This document shows, piece after piece, positions 11,901 to 23,210 of a stretch of 64,000 nucleotides of DNA. A program made the translations under genes and the position numbers. Location of the stretch: contig CM043964.1 of NCBI GenBank assembly GCA_014529385.2, positions 102,754,087 to 102,818,086 on the forward strand, in the 5' to 3' direction. The notes below the pieces were generated by a model. It was not told where the DNA came from. It made no database searches and saw only the letters and a program-made list of their open reading frames with translations. Within the stretch, counting starts at the first letter, position 1, and the number at the start of each line of letters is the position of its first letter. Source of the stretch: Adiantum capillus-veneris (lineage: Eukaryota > Streptophyta > Polypodiopsida > Polypodiales > Pteridaceae).

Positions 11901-12481
11901 AAGCTCTTCGATAGTCATGTGTTGCAAAAATTCCATATCCTGCTCGGTTTGGTGGAAAATTTACTTGTAAATTGCCAATTTCTACAAAAAAAGCGTAAAA
12001 TAGCATTTTCTCACTTTTTCCTTAATCTACAGGCTGAAACGAGCATCAAAATGAAGGAATCAGAAAACTCAAAGAAATAATATTTTTCCTCATATTAAGG
12101 ACTACATTTCCTACATACAAAACGTTTCAAAACTCTCACCTTAGCACCCTCAAAATTGGCTCCCAAGAGGTGTCACAGGTCGAAATTTCAAACTTCACGA
12201 AAACAATCAGAATAAAACCATAGACTGTGGAAAAACTTTAAATTGAACGAGCTTTTCTCCAAAAAAAAGATATAGAAAAATCTTTGCAAAATAAGTCCTA
12301 TTACATCCATAGGAGAATAAATTATTTATTACCATATCCAAGTCAACAATAACACTTTAGTGTAGCAAACTTTTAGAATGTGACAATAAAATTCAAAAAA
12401 CATCAAATAAATATACATAGCAAATAAGTATAAGCCTGCAAAGTGGTACAGGAGGACATTCAAAGAAACTAAAAACTTTTT

Positions 12482-12784
12482 TTAACTTAGAATGTCCTCT
12501 CCCCTGTCCATGTGCAATGTGTTATTATCTCCCTTTGCAACACTTGGACGTATATCGGCATTCTTTCTAAATGGTACTATCTGCATAGCAGCTTCAATTG
12601 TAGCTATCTCTTGGTCAACATCATCCAAAGATCCTAAACCAACGCCATCATGATTGCTATCATCCCACAACTCTGTTTCAACAACCGATCTTAGTTGATC
12701 ACTACAAACACGTTTAGGAGTGGATGCACTCATGCCGCATCTTCTAGGACCTCCTCTAGAAGAAGAGGGTCTACATTCAAACAA
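12482..12784 (-). CDS. Possible terminal exon, unknown protein
   Basis: Open frame of 100 codons ending in TAA. The start is Arg/Ser-rich (RPSSSRGGPRRCG), followed by an acidic stretch (GLGSLDDVDQEIATIEAAMQ). Just upstream the minus strand reads T-rich sequence ending GAATGTAG, which resembles an intron 3' splice site, so this may be the last exon of a spliced gene or transposase. No domain is recognised. No clear partner exon was found at 12790-13450, where frames are short and interrupted. It may be nothing more than a chance open frame. Confidence 0.25.
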   Translation of the reverse strand: MFECRPSSSRGGPRRCGMSASTPKRVCSDQLRSVVETELWDDSNHDGVGLGSLDDVDQEIATIEAAMQIVPFRKNADIRPSVAKGDNNTLHMDRGEDILS

Positions 12785-14178
12785 AAGATACCATGTGTCA
12801 TTTAATAGAAAATAAAATTTTAAATAGTAATACCCAATAAACTTTAATCAACATATACACAATCCACCAAAATAACAATCGCTCATTTGTACATTTAAAT
12901 AACACATTTCAGCATGAACACCTAATTTTTTCTCAACTTTGAACATTACAAATGAAACTCTCTTTCTGAAGTCCAATCATGCCAACCTTGTATCCCGATC
13001 ATGCTACCCAATGGGATGTTTCCATAATTGTCATGTGTCCACATGGGATAGTTTAGAACAGTGCCCCAAAAAGCTTTCGAATAGAATAAATATAGGAAGG
13101 ATATGTCTCTTCACATTTTTGATGCCCAACCCTTCATGAATTCTACTCCCATTTTTCATGTCCTCATGGTTATGAGGAGCCCAAACGTTTTAGATGCAGC
13201 CTCAGAATAAAATTAAGTAGCCTCCAATACTAATATAGTCCAGCCTAAGGTTGAAACAATTGTGTCTATACAACTTGAAATACTGCCTTATGACAGTGTT
13301 GAAAAACTCACCGGGAAAAAGTATCAAATAGATTGCTCCTCTAAGACCTATTAATAAAATTTTGGAAAAAATACATGAAAATGGGACTATTCTTCTTGTC
13401 ATCAGTAATTGAGAAGAGATGAAGAGTGGTCTATAATGCACATTTGTCTTGTCTTAAATTTTTTAATGATGTTTAGTGTTTTTGCGATGCATTTGCACGG
13501 TTTTTTTAAAAGATATTTATAGCACACTAGATGTGCACTTATAGCCGGACATAGATCATAATCAGAGCTCCAAGTTTTGCTTGCACTTTATGCTTCTACC
13601 TAGTACAATCTATGCCAACAAAAACAAACAATCCAAGGCGTGTATCTGAGGCTAGGATTGTAGGGCACATGAAAACCTTCAATGATAACTATTCATTAAT
13701 TTTAGAATGTGTTTACCCTATAAGATAGAGAACTTCAAAAGCTTCCTTGCAGGTAAAACTTTAGGCTAAAGCTTCCTATCTCAAAAACATGGAGGCATCA
13801 ACTTTGGCTAGAGGCTGCTTATGGATGCATCAGAAACTAGGAGACCAATGTGGTTTTTAGTGAAAGAAATCTATACACATCGTGCTTCTGTCCAAGTACA
13901 AAATCAAAACATGTTCAAGCCTCGAACTGTAGGTTGATAACATGCTCAAGCCTCGAACTTGAGGTCGAAACAAAGGGCTTCGGAGTCTCATGGAGTTGTA
14001 AGTCTTACAAAGAAGAATTTTTAAAACATTGTAAAAAAGTGGGTGACAAATTATGTAACACCAAACATTCCAAAGTTCAAGACAATCGGGGCTCGGATGT
14101 GGCATACTCTTCCATTGAGCATTCAAAACTTTCAAAAGAAGTTTCAAAGAAAATTAAACCCCAACAAGTCATGACAAA
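12785..14178. other. Unassigned sequence
   Basis: Nothing convincing is seen on either strand. The open frames are short, and no structural repeats were noted. Confidence 0.4.
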
Positions 14179-14579
14179 TTGGAAAAAGGCTACGAGCACT
14201 TTAATTTGAATTGGAGGTTTCACTTTAATTTGAATTTTAGGTTTGACATCGCCTTCCTCTACTTCACATCACCACCATCTTTGCTTCACCTTCCTGTGCA
14301 TCCTTCCTCTGTTATGCATCACCATCATCTCCACCATTGTGTGCCTCTGTTGCACAGCACCACCATATCTGCTATGGTGTGCTCCTTTCTCTACTGTGTC
14401 TCCTCACCATCTTCACAATGGTGTGCTTCGATCTTTGTTGCACATCCTCTCTTGCACATCCTCTCTTGCACCATGGTGTGCTCTGCTGCGCATCACTAGC
14501 ATCTCTGCCATGCATGATCTTCCGCCTTTCTCTCCCATGCATCACCGTCATCTTTGCAATGGTGTGCTCTGCTGCACGT
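14179..14579. repeat. CAT/CAC-rich degenerate repeat, target of element 2
   Basis: A run of degenerate motifs related to GCATCACCATCATCT and CACCATGGTGTGCTC is repeated many times with low fidelity. The same type of sequence resumes immediately right of element 2 (25384 to about 25470), showing that element 2 was inserted into this repeat. Open frames here are compositional. Confidence 0.75.
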
Positions 14580-16752
14580 TGTCAAGAAGTTGACGGTCTT
14601 GCCAGGAAGGCACTGGGCCTCTTGCTGTGAGAGTTTGTGAGGAAGCTCAAGGGTTATGAGAAGGAGCTAAGATGTAGATAAAATAGCTTCTAGAGCTAAA
14701 GAAGAAATCTAGCCAAATAAGCCGCTCACTTTCCCTTACAAATACACACGTGATGGAGAGAACTCATGAAAGATAGTCAAAACAAAACAAAAATGAGAAC
14801 ATCGAGATTACGATCATATCGTATCATGGGTAGGATAAAATGGTTAATGGATGAGTTAATGATATTTAGTCTTTGTTGTCCAAATAAGCTACGAATTGCT
14901 CTTTGGAATTGTAGCTTTGTGCTTACTATAATGTATATATTTTGTCTAGCGATTGGGATTAGTTGTGAGTACAAATCCTCTTCATTTATAATAAAATAAC
15001 CACATTCACATCAAAAGATAATTCATAGTCAATAATAGGTAGTATGATGGGATCTGGTGAGAGAAGTATTTCGTTGAGCCTTTCAAGACCAAATAGAAAC
15101 ACTATGCGTTGCTGAAAGTGAATCTTTCGACTAATCCAAATGTTGACCCTAATACATTGCACAGAATGGAAATGAAAGAAATTGCCTCCATGTGGATTAT
15201 GGTTATTCATCAATGATATACTTAGTATGCTCAAAGATAAAGGTGTGAAAGAAGTGAAAGGATAAGAAGAAGAGAGTTTCTCTCCCAAGCCCTATTGTTG
15301 CCCTTAGGCAATAAGGATACTGCGGGGAGAGAAGTACCTATAGCAAGGAGATTCTAGAGTTTGTGGTAAGGAATGAGAACCTTAAGAGAGAGGGATGCTT
15401 GTGAAAGATGAAGATATGGTTACTAACCTTGTGCACATAATTGTTTCCCGCAAGAAGGTTGTACCCGTTACATTGACAAGGTTGTTGCTTGAATACCTTC
15501 CAATGAAACAATTATGACACAACAAGAGAGATGAAAGGAGGAGTAAAGATAGAATTAGAGATAGATCTAAGTGTGGTGGTGGTATTAAAGATAGATAATG
15601 AGAGATAGAGATAGAGTTAGAGACAAGTATTGGACTAGATATGCAAATGGAAGTAAAACTAGCAACATATATCTTACATGAGAGCAATCACCACCACCTT
15701 AATGGAGAGAGAAGATGAGGCAAGAATTCAGCCTTTCTTCAAGAGAAAGTGTGACACTAAGATGAGTGTCTCGCTATGGAATTGAGCTATTCTCACTCAC
15801 TCATAACTTGCCCCAATGAAGAGAAGGTTGCTCTTTTTATAGGTGAGGGAGCCATTTTTTACATAATCACTTGATTAGGCTAAAGAATTAGCCCAAATCA
15901 AATGTTCTTTGGATATTTCTTAAAATGGACAATATTAGGACTCAAAATATCATAAAATTCAGCATTTTTGGTCGTTGAGGCTCCATGTGGGTGCATGATG
16001 TATATGGGCCCCACCTAGGAATCTTCTGTCTGGCTCCAGAAGGGGGTCCCAACTTGTGTGTCTTGTCCTTCAAGGCATCTTTGAGGTGTCACATTCAAAT
16101 GCTTGTGTCTTTTATCCTCCAAATATCTTATTTTATGGAAAAAGACCAACATTACCTCTTTTCACTTGATTCACCTGTTTACCATCTCTTCTTGCAGTGT
16201 AGTTGTGAGAGGATTTTTCACTGTTTTCCCTGTAACTTTTGACCTGTAACTCGGATTGACATGCTTCCAAAAGATAAATTGGCCTACTAAAAGAGCTTGA
16301 CTTGGTTTTGGCCTTTTTTGCACACCCTTAGGTCGAGATTTTCAAATTGGGATGGTCCAAGAAGCTTTGGATCTTCCTTTTCAGAAAGTCTTCTAGTAGG
16401 CCCTTCCCTTTTGTATGTATCCAAGAAGGTATGCATTATTGAAGGGTTATATTATTAAATAAATGTGAAAAGAAGAAAATAGTTTATATATGGTAGGGTA
16501 TAGCTGAGATATTAGAAGAAATATACAAATGCTTTTTCTCCAGACATAAAGAGGCACAATCATTGATACTTCTCTTGCAGTACTTTCTACTAGTAATGTA
16601 CATTTATATTACTTCAAAGGTAAATACTAAGGTATGGTAGAAAGATTTTATTTATGCATATGAGTATTATATGAAATATACTTATGCGTAAAAAAGTCAC
16701 AAGATAAATCGTTTAATGTCCGTTCCCACTATATACGTGCCACAACACGACA
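14580..16752 (-). repeat. 3' LTR of element 2
   Basis: Begins TGTCAAGAAG and ends ACGACA on the plus strand, and matches 23211-25383 without net length change. Just inside it, the minus strand has AAAGAAAAATAGA, a possible polypurine tract. Confidence 0.95.
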
Positions 16753-16753
16753 T

Positions 16754-17440
16754 CTATTTTTCTTTCAACTTGGAGAAGGTTTCCCACACACCCCTGTGTC
16801 CAGCCCATAAACTCTCATGAAACTCTTGCATGAGCTTTACTTGAGTATCTTTTTTACATATAACCCATTGTGGTGTAGCACCCTTTTGTTTAGGATGCTT
16901 CCATAAGTAAGCATCCCTCAAAAAGTACCCATATGCTTTCCTACGTATCCTCTTGAATTCTTGTTCAGACCAATGATCCTGTTTTGTTAAAGTACTTAAG
17001 TAGCTTCCAATAAGAATCCAATCACCTTCATAAAGATCTTTAAAGAACAATTCAAGTGAATTAGTCATGCAGACATTGTTACCTTTGACATGAGAGATAG
17101 AATAGAAATGTGTGCCTACATCATCTCCCTCATCAATCATTTGTGACTCATCTTCATACCTTGCCCTTGATAGCATATCTGCCACTGTATTGTCTTTACC
17201 TGCAATGTGCTTAAACTCGGGATTTAAGGACTTAATGTAGACAATCCACCGCAACATAGCAATGTCTGGTGTTGAGCAGCTTGTAATCATCCCAAGAAGT
17301 GGTAGACAATCTGTTTCTACAACCACACATGCACCAATTAGGTACTCTTTCCCATTTTTCAAGGCTGTAACCATACCCCATAGCTCTCTCTTTATTTGTG
17401 GATAGTTTCTTTGGCGAGCACTTAGTATCCTTTGCTCCAA
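16754..17440 (-). pseudogene. Ty3 RNase H and integrase zinc-finger start
   Basis: C-terminal part of the element 2 polyprotein. RNase H features include LSARQRNYPQIKREL, VETDCLPLLGM with a catalytic-type Asp, and HIAGKDNTVADMLSRARY, typical of the Ty3 RNase H end. Next comes a linker and LMQEFHESLWAGHRG, the HxxxxxxH half of an integrase HHCC zinc finger. The frame stops at TAG three bases before the LTR, so the zinc-finger cysteines and the whole catalytic core are absent. This frame is shifted relative to the RT segment, with the shift near 17420-17440. Confidence 0.85.
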
Positions 17441-18578
17441 ATCTTACCACATACCTACGTCCTTCTTCGTCATCTTGCCCTATTGCCCATCCAATCCCTG
17501 TAGGACTGGTGTCTACTGTCACAATTACTGGCCTTTGACACTCATAGTCTACCTTTCTCAAAGTTGGTGCTAACTGGAGCAACTCCTTTAGCTTTTTCAT
17601 GGATTTTACATGTGCTTCTGTCCATTTAAACTTTTGATTCTTTATAAGCAACTGATAAAGAGGATCAGCTACATGTGCATAATGTGGAATCCAAATAACA
17701 TCGAAGACACATGCTCCCAGAAACCTTCTAACCTCAGTGATGCTATTGCATGTTTCTTTCATTCTTTGGATGGCATCTACCTTTGCTGGACAAGGTTTCC
17801 TACCATATGGTCCGCACATGTGCCCCACAATGAGCACTTCATTGACACTAAACGTAGACTTTTTCCCTGACAATGTAAGATTCACTTCTTCCAACCCAGA
17901 CAAAATTTTATCACAATCATTTATGCGATTTACCACAAACTTGCGACATCGCTTGAGATCCAAAGATTCATCTCTGTCACTTTCTTCACATCCTTTGATA
18001 GGCAAATCATCAATGAAAGGCATTTTGATTTGAGGAATAAAGTCACGTAAGACCTTATTTATCCCATTCATCATATGGGCAACCGAGTTGGTTGCTCCCT
18101 GTGGCAAGGTACACATCCTTACCAAACCCAAAGGCGTCCTCATGGTTGTCAAGTCACTGCTTTCGATTGCAAGCTAAAATTGATCATACCCTGAGTAGAG
18201 ATCCCCCATTGAGTAGATTGCCCTCCCTGCAAACGCCTCTGCAAACTCATCCACAATTGGACCTGTACCTACATTTCTAATTGTCACCTTGTTCATTGGT
18301 TGCATATCTTGGATGAAGCGTAGAGAACCATTCTTCTTTGGAACTGTGAACCACCTGTTTGAGTATGGAGCACAAGAAGGCTCCAAGATTCCCATTTTGA
18401 TTTTCTCATTCAGTAGCTCTACTAACTTTGGCAAATGAGCCTTTGGAACCGGAATAGGCCGCAGATTCCAAGGCACATGAGGTATTGTGAAAATTACCAT
18501 AGGAGCTACAACAGAAGGATCAACATGTCCTATCTCATGTGGCTCAAATGCAAAAGCCTTACCATGCTTTGAAAGCAT
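17420..18578 (-). pseudogene. Ty3 reverse transcriptase of element 2
   Basis: RT blocks in order are PYSNRWFTVPKKNGSLRF, DMQPMNKVTIRN, YSMGDLYSGYDQF, MRTPLGLVRMCTLPQGATN, the catalytic PFIDDLPIKG, VLIVGHMCGPYG, and VRRFLGACVFDVIWIPHYA, followed by the RT/RNase H connection (TVDTSPTGIGWAIGQ). An in-frame TAG at 18174-18176, directly after the SGYDQF block, splits the domain; the same frame continues below it. A frameshift near 17420-17440 separates it from the rest of RNase H. The catalytic Asp pair is retained, but the protein cannot be made intact. Confidence 0.88.
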
Positions 18579-19422
18579 TTCTTTGAAGCACTTTGTCTCC
18601 TCCTGTGTTAGAAACCCGGGGAGGTCACCTAATAAAAATGTAAACTATCACGTGAGTTCAACAGAAGGGTATTTAAAGTTCTTGAAACTTACAGAAATAT
18701 ATGTACAGGGGGACATTATTTTTTCAAATTTGAAAAAAACTTATAGATTCTAAAAGAAAAGGGTACATTATATTCATAACAAGATTCACAGATAAGGGGT
18801 TTTATAAACATGTCTTGAACGCACGTGATATGGTAGTTTTACACATAGTGAACCCCCCGAGGTTAGAAACTCCTCGCGACCAATCTGCAACTCTTGGAAA
18901 GACTCCTTTGTGAAGGTATGCCCAATATTTTTAGGATTCCTCAAACTTGGTTGTAAAGAAGCCTGCTCAATCTTTTCCCTATTGTTGGGTGGTAAGGGTG
19001 AAGCTATTGGTTTCACCTTCTTTGCTACACTCTTGTATTTAGTTTCAACATGGACTTTTGGGCCAACTGTTTGGTTTTCTTAAAGGGTTCTATTACTTGA
19101 TACATTTCCATAGAGCAAACTTCCACAACTTCATTTTCAAGATGCAAACTAAACCCCATTATAGCATCAAGCTCACCCATAGTATCTACAAAAGAAACTT
19201 GTTCACACAAACCCAAAACATTTTCAGTAGGCTCTAGCAACCCACTCTTTTTCATGCCTATTTGTACATTATGCACATATTGCCTCCCACATCTCTTCAA
19301 ATCTTCAAGTTTTGTAAAACATACTGATCCATTCCTTGTTACCAAGGAGCCCGTTGAAAAAGTTTCACCTATTTTTGGATCAAGCGAGACCCTTTTTCTT
19401 TCTGTACCACTGCAATCTCGCT
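18579..19422 (-). pseudogene. Protease-RT connecting region, broken
   Basis: Two short frames (19025-19345 and 18786-19016) and the stretch just before the RT carry polyprotein-like sequence, such as CFTKLEDLKRCGRQYVHNVQ and FTKESFQELQIGREEFL, in different frames. This region links protease to RT in Ty3 elements and is poorly conserved. Stops and at least one shift separate the pieces. About 18650-18785 has no readable coding signal and may hold a small insertion. Confidence 0.55.
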
Positions 19423-20030
19423 TTACAATGGTACTTGGCCAAAACCCATCATTTCCCTATGGTCATGAAACTCTTTGCTCACCTTTGGTAGAGGATGTTC
19501 TCTGAGGTTGTCACGATTTCTTTCATGGTTCACACAAACTGTGAGAAATTGGACAGTACGTTTACCATCTTTGCTACGTATCCTAGCATATGCTGAACCA
19601 TCATCCATTACCTTTGTTTCCATTCAAACTTCCACAATGTAGGGTTGTCCAAGGATGAGATGATATGAAGATGTATCCTGTACAAAGAAGTTTTGGTCAA
19701 TCTTTACATCACCTATTGTCACATTCACACCTGGACATGCTGCATACAATTCACCGGATGAATTGTTTGCCACTTTCACCATCCAACCATGATCTATGTC
19801 CATCGGCCATTTGCACTTGTTGTAGAGACCCTTTGACATTATGTTTATTTCTGAACCATGGTCAATCAAGGCAACAAATGGCTCTTCAAGATCACCTACC
19901 TTGACCAAAGTTTCTGTAGTAGCCCTTGCCTAGTGACTTCGTGAATAGTAACTCATAGGAATAGCTTCAACTTCTTCATCATCATTTGAGAAATGCACTT
20001 GCTTCACTCTCCCACTAGATTGGTAGAATC
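19423..20030 (-). pseudogene. Ty3 aspartic protease of element 2
   Basis: Retropepsin-like domain. FVALIDHGSEINIMS carries the active-site Asp-x-Gly with His in the variable position, and YHLILGQPYI is the C-terminal conserved block. After it comes a continuation (MDDGSAYARIRSKDGKRTV) separated by an in-frame TGA at 19624-19626. Upstream, a TAG at 19930-19932 and a shift near 20031 separate it from the gag-proximal part. The order and spacing fit gag-protease-RT. Confidence 0.8.
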
Positions 20031-20402
20031 CTACCATAGCTCCATCATCCTCTTATTTTGTAACTGCATCCCTTGTGTCTTCAAGGTTTCTCCGTCAACC
20101 TGTGGACGAGCAACCTCAGCAAGAGTTTGCCTCTTTCTCTTGATGATGTCAATGATCTCCTCGTGGAATTCACGCTTTGTAATGCCAAGGACTTCTCCCA
20201 TAGTGAACTCAATCTTGCTATTCAAAATCCTTTCCTCCAAGACTTTCTTTAAATTTGTAGCAACCTCAATATCAGATTTTAGTTTATAAGTTGGGCCTTT
20301 TGTCTTACCTTTTGTTGGCTCTTTCTTCTTTCCTGTTGTAGACTCCTCCATGTGTACTTCAAGTGGAGACGCTCCTTGTGTCGGGGTTGTTTGGGAAGGC
20401 AT
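20031..20402 (-). pseudogene. Gag-protease linker of element 2
   Basis: Basic, Lys-rich segment (STTGKKKEPTKGKTKGPTYK) in the same frame as gag, separated from it by a TGA at 20403-20405. It has no recognised domain. Linkers between gag and protease in Ty3 elements are often basic and variable. Confidence 0.55.
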
Positions 20403-20813
20403 TCAGTCACTTCTTCCCCCACTTCTAGAATCTCTTTTTGATGGTCCTTCATCAGCATTCTCACACCTACGCTTTTCTTCTACAATAGCCTCATTTTGTT
20501 GGCATTTTGTAATGTAGGCATGCACTGACAATGAGTCCACTGGATCATTCCATCCTGTTTCTAGACGTATGCAGTCACGTGCTTCATGTAGAATCTCTTT
20601 TGTAAGCTTTCCCTTTTTAGCTAATTGCATGACATTTGGCCAAATTTGACCATGATGGTCATTCACCTCTTCATCACTAAGATGCTCAATTTTTACTCCA
20701 TAAGTAGCTGCCTCAACTGAAGAGCTAGCATGGTTAGTTGCCATATCTTCAACTAAGGTTTGCATTCCCCCCTTCCCAAAGTTAGTTCTCAAGGGTAGAC
20801 CTCTCTCTCTTAA
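20403..20813 (-). pseudogene. Gag C-terminal part, element 2
   Basis: Continuation of gag downstream of the CACTA-ended insertion. Removing 20814-22143 plus one TTAA copy joins it in frame with the zinc-knuckle part at 22144 and above. It includes LSDEEVNDHHGQIW and TGWNDPVDSLSVHAYITK and ends in a basic tail before the TGA at 20403. It holds no catalytic residues. Confidence 0.65.
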
Positions 20814-22143
20814 CACTAGGTTGGTAACCTAACACGACATAAAAGTGTCCTTTCAGGGTTTTGAAAAAAACCTCCAAAACCATAGTAGATCCACTCATTT
20901 TGTAAAATCCTTTCATGAGGTTATAGTTCAAGGCCTACTACACATGGAAAAAATAAGAAACTTGTAAAAAATCTCATCTTTTGGTCACACCAAGCCTCCA
21001 AAGTTGATGGACCAATACATTTTCATCAAAACAGTAATTTCTTACATTTTGTTGCATAAAAATAAGATTAGGGATTTTTGTAGGACTTGAGATAAATTCC
21101 CTAGTTAACTTCAATGGGTTGGTGATCAGAACATATGATTGCTTCTCACTCACTATTTTTTGTTTTGCCAAAATAAATAGGTACAAAAAAGTTGAATTTT
21201 TACCATTCTGCAAACCTATCATCAAAGTTTCTATAGCCACGCTCAATAAAAATAATATATGCATGTTTTCTTAGTTCCATATTGTCCTTTATGTTCATAA
21301 GGAGCCATGGAGCATGTCAAAAGAATAATACATCTCTTACCAAGGGGAATCTTGGGGAACAAAGATGAAGTGCTAAATACTGCAAACATGAAAAAACTGG
21401 GTTCAAGATTATGAGTTGTAGAATCCCATAGAAACTATTCAATATCTAGCCAAATTTGAGCCTTATGACTAGATATGGTTACTACCTACAAAATGCATGT
21501 AGTTGTCACAAGAAACTAACAATATTGAAAAAGCTATATTTGATATACTAGAATGTTTCGTTTTCTTCTATAATTGAAAAAATCAACCATCGTTGTATAC
21601 TATGCAAAATAGGGTATTAGGTGCCTTAAAACTGAAGGAATATTAGCTTTATGTTACAATATGCGACATAGAAAATAAAAAATGCATTTGGATATCATGA
21701 AATCCACCAAAAAAATCATAGAAGGGCTAAAATTGGCTAAAAAACAAGATTTGACAATGTTTGTAATTTGGTCATAACTTACAACTTGAATATTTATTTC
21801 TCCCTAGAAGCATCAGAACATGTTGAGGCCTACTAAAGATAGTTCTCTAGCATTATAGAGATCAAAAAAATTAATTCTAGAGTGGTATAGTTGCAAAAAG
21901 CCAAAAACAGGACCCGTTTTTTCACACAGTTTAGGTTGTGAAATGTTGTGCAAGGACAAGGTTAAAGATGGAATTGATATTCCAAAAAAATGTCGAGTTT
22001 TTTTCAGCTCATGAGACAACTTTCTAGATAGATAGCACCTCAAAATCCATTTTGAAACTCTTGACATAATTCAAGAAAAATGGTCACTTAACAGGACATA
22101 AAAGTGTCCTAGGACATGAAAGTGTCCCATTACCAACCTAGTG
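20814..22143. mobile_element. Non-autonomous CACTA-ended element, copy 1 (1330 bp)
   Basis: Terminal inverted repeats start CACTAGGTTGGTAA and end with the complement (TTACCAACCTAGTG). TTAA flanks both sides (20810-20813 and 22144-22147). Subterminal copies of a near-palindrome, (G/C)GACATAAAAGTGTCC, lie at 20835-20850, 22094-22109 and, with one change, 22112-22127. Subterminal repeats and CACTA ends are hallmarks of the CACTA superfamily, although the target duplication there is normally 3 bp. The interior is AT-rich with no convincing transposase. It interrupts gag of element 2, and the empty site restores the frame. A second copy of nearly identical length lies at 51920-53250. Confidence 0.9.
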
Positions 22144-23104
22144 TTAAGTGGATTTTACCATCCTTAAAAAAGACAACATCTTTTGACAAAGCATCACTAA
22201 AATCATCACAATCCCTTCTTACATGGTCTGTACTATCACACCAAATACATCTATTAACAAACCCTTCTTTGGGTTGTTGCCTTTGCCTCGGAAGTGGCCC
22301 TGATGATTGGCCTTTTTCTTCAAGCTTTGCAAGCTTCACCTTCAAGTCACGCATTCCCTTCACAAGCTCATCTAGCATGGACTCATCAAACTTAGGAGCG
22401 ATAAAAGTAGGCTTTACCATTTTGTCAGAAGTTGAGGTTGAAAGACTTGTAGTGTTTACTACCGTCTTGTCCCTTCTTCTTTGTCGTTTGGCAAGCAACG
22501 AGACAGCACCTTCAACTTCATTCCAGTCGGTCTTTAGTCCTTTCTCACCATCTTTATCTTCAAGAAGAAGCTCCAAATTTTCTTGAAACTCTTTACCTGC
22601 GGATTGTAAGAAAAGATCTGTCTTCTCTACATCTAGTGTGGCCCTTTCTGTCCTGGTGAGTTGTGCATAGCGCTGCTCAAATTACCTAAGTAGCTCTGTT
22701 ATTGATAGTCCTTGCTTTGGCTTGACTACCCATTCTAAGAATGTCTTTTTTGTCACTCTCTCCGAGTCCTCCATGAAATATTCCTCCTTTAAAGCTACTT
22801 TGAGTTCTTCCCAATTTCTCCCATGCCCATCTTTAATTGCCCTAACATGCTCCCTAATTTTTGGAGAAACAACTAGCTCAAAGCTTTGAATCATCTCACC
22901 TTCTGACACGCAATGCAGGTCCATCTCCTTCACATACTTGCGTAAGTACTTGGTTACATCTTTTCCATTGAACTGATCCATTCTGCTGACGACCGCTTGT
23001 ATGGCCTCCCATGCTGAAATCTCCCTTCTTTCAGTAGCATGTTGTTGTTGCATGAACATTGCAAATGCTTGAAACATTTGCATTGTTGCTGGGTCAAAAT
23101 GCAT
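22144..23104 (-). pseudogene. Gag N-terminal part with zinc knuckle, element 2
   Basis: From MHFDPATMQMFQAFAMFMQQ, through a gag-like helical region (EELKVALKEEYFMEDSERV), to a CCHC knuckle near residues 270-285 (CIWCDSTDHVRRDC, C-x2-C-x4-H-x4-C). A single in-frame TAA at 22682-22684 splits it; the frame is the same on both sides. The 3' end runs into the CACTA-ended element at 22143, whose terminal bases supply an artificial stop. The Met at 23104 lies about 100 bases from the primer site, a plausible start. Confidence 0.82.
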
Positions 23105-23186
23105 ACCCTATTGGTCAACATGAAATGCATACCTTGTTGGTCAACATGATCACCCATGGTTACCCACAAACTCTCACCTTGACAGA

Positions 23187-23204
23187 TTCACGTCGGGTTC
23201 ACCA
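23187..23204 (-). other. Primer binding site, element 2
   Basis: The minus strand reads TGGTGAACCCGACGTG about six bases inside the 5' LTR. It starts with the TGG that pairs with a tRNA CCA end. It is not initiator-Met; an Arg-type tRNA is possible but not confirmed. It fixes the minus orientation. Confidence 0.7.
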
Positions 23205-23210
23205 AAAATA

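Noticed and set aside
14179-14630. Three overlapping frames of about 100 codons rich in His, Ser and Leu
   Set aside because: They are products of the CAT/CAC-rich repeat and end at the LTR edge.
14766-16242. Frames such as 77 and 85 codons repeated exactly at 23397-24873
   Set aside because: They are shared because both lie in the LTRs of element 2; no protein motif is present.
20974-21264. Frame of 96 codons in the CACTA-ended element, partly matching 52080-52403
   Set aside because: Similarity reflects DNA homology of the two copies; the frames are AT-rich, differ by shifts, and show no transposase motif.
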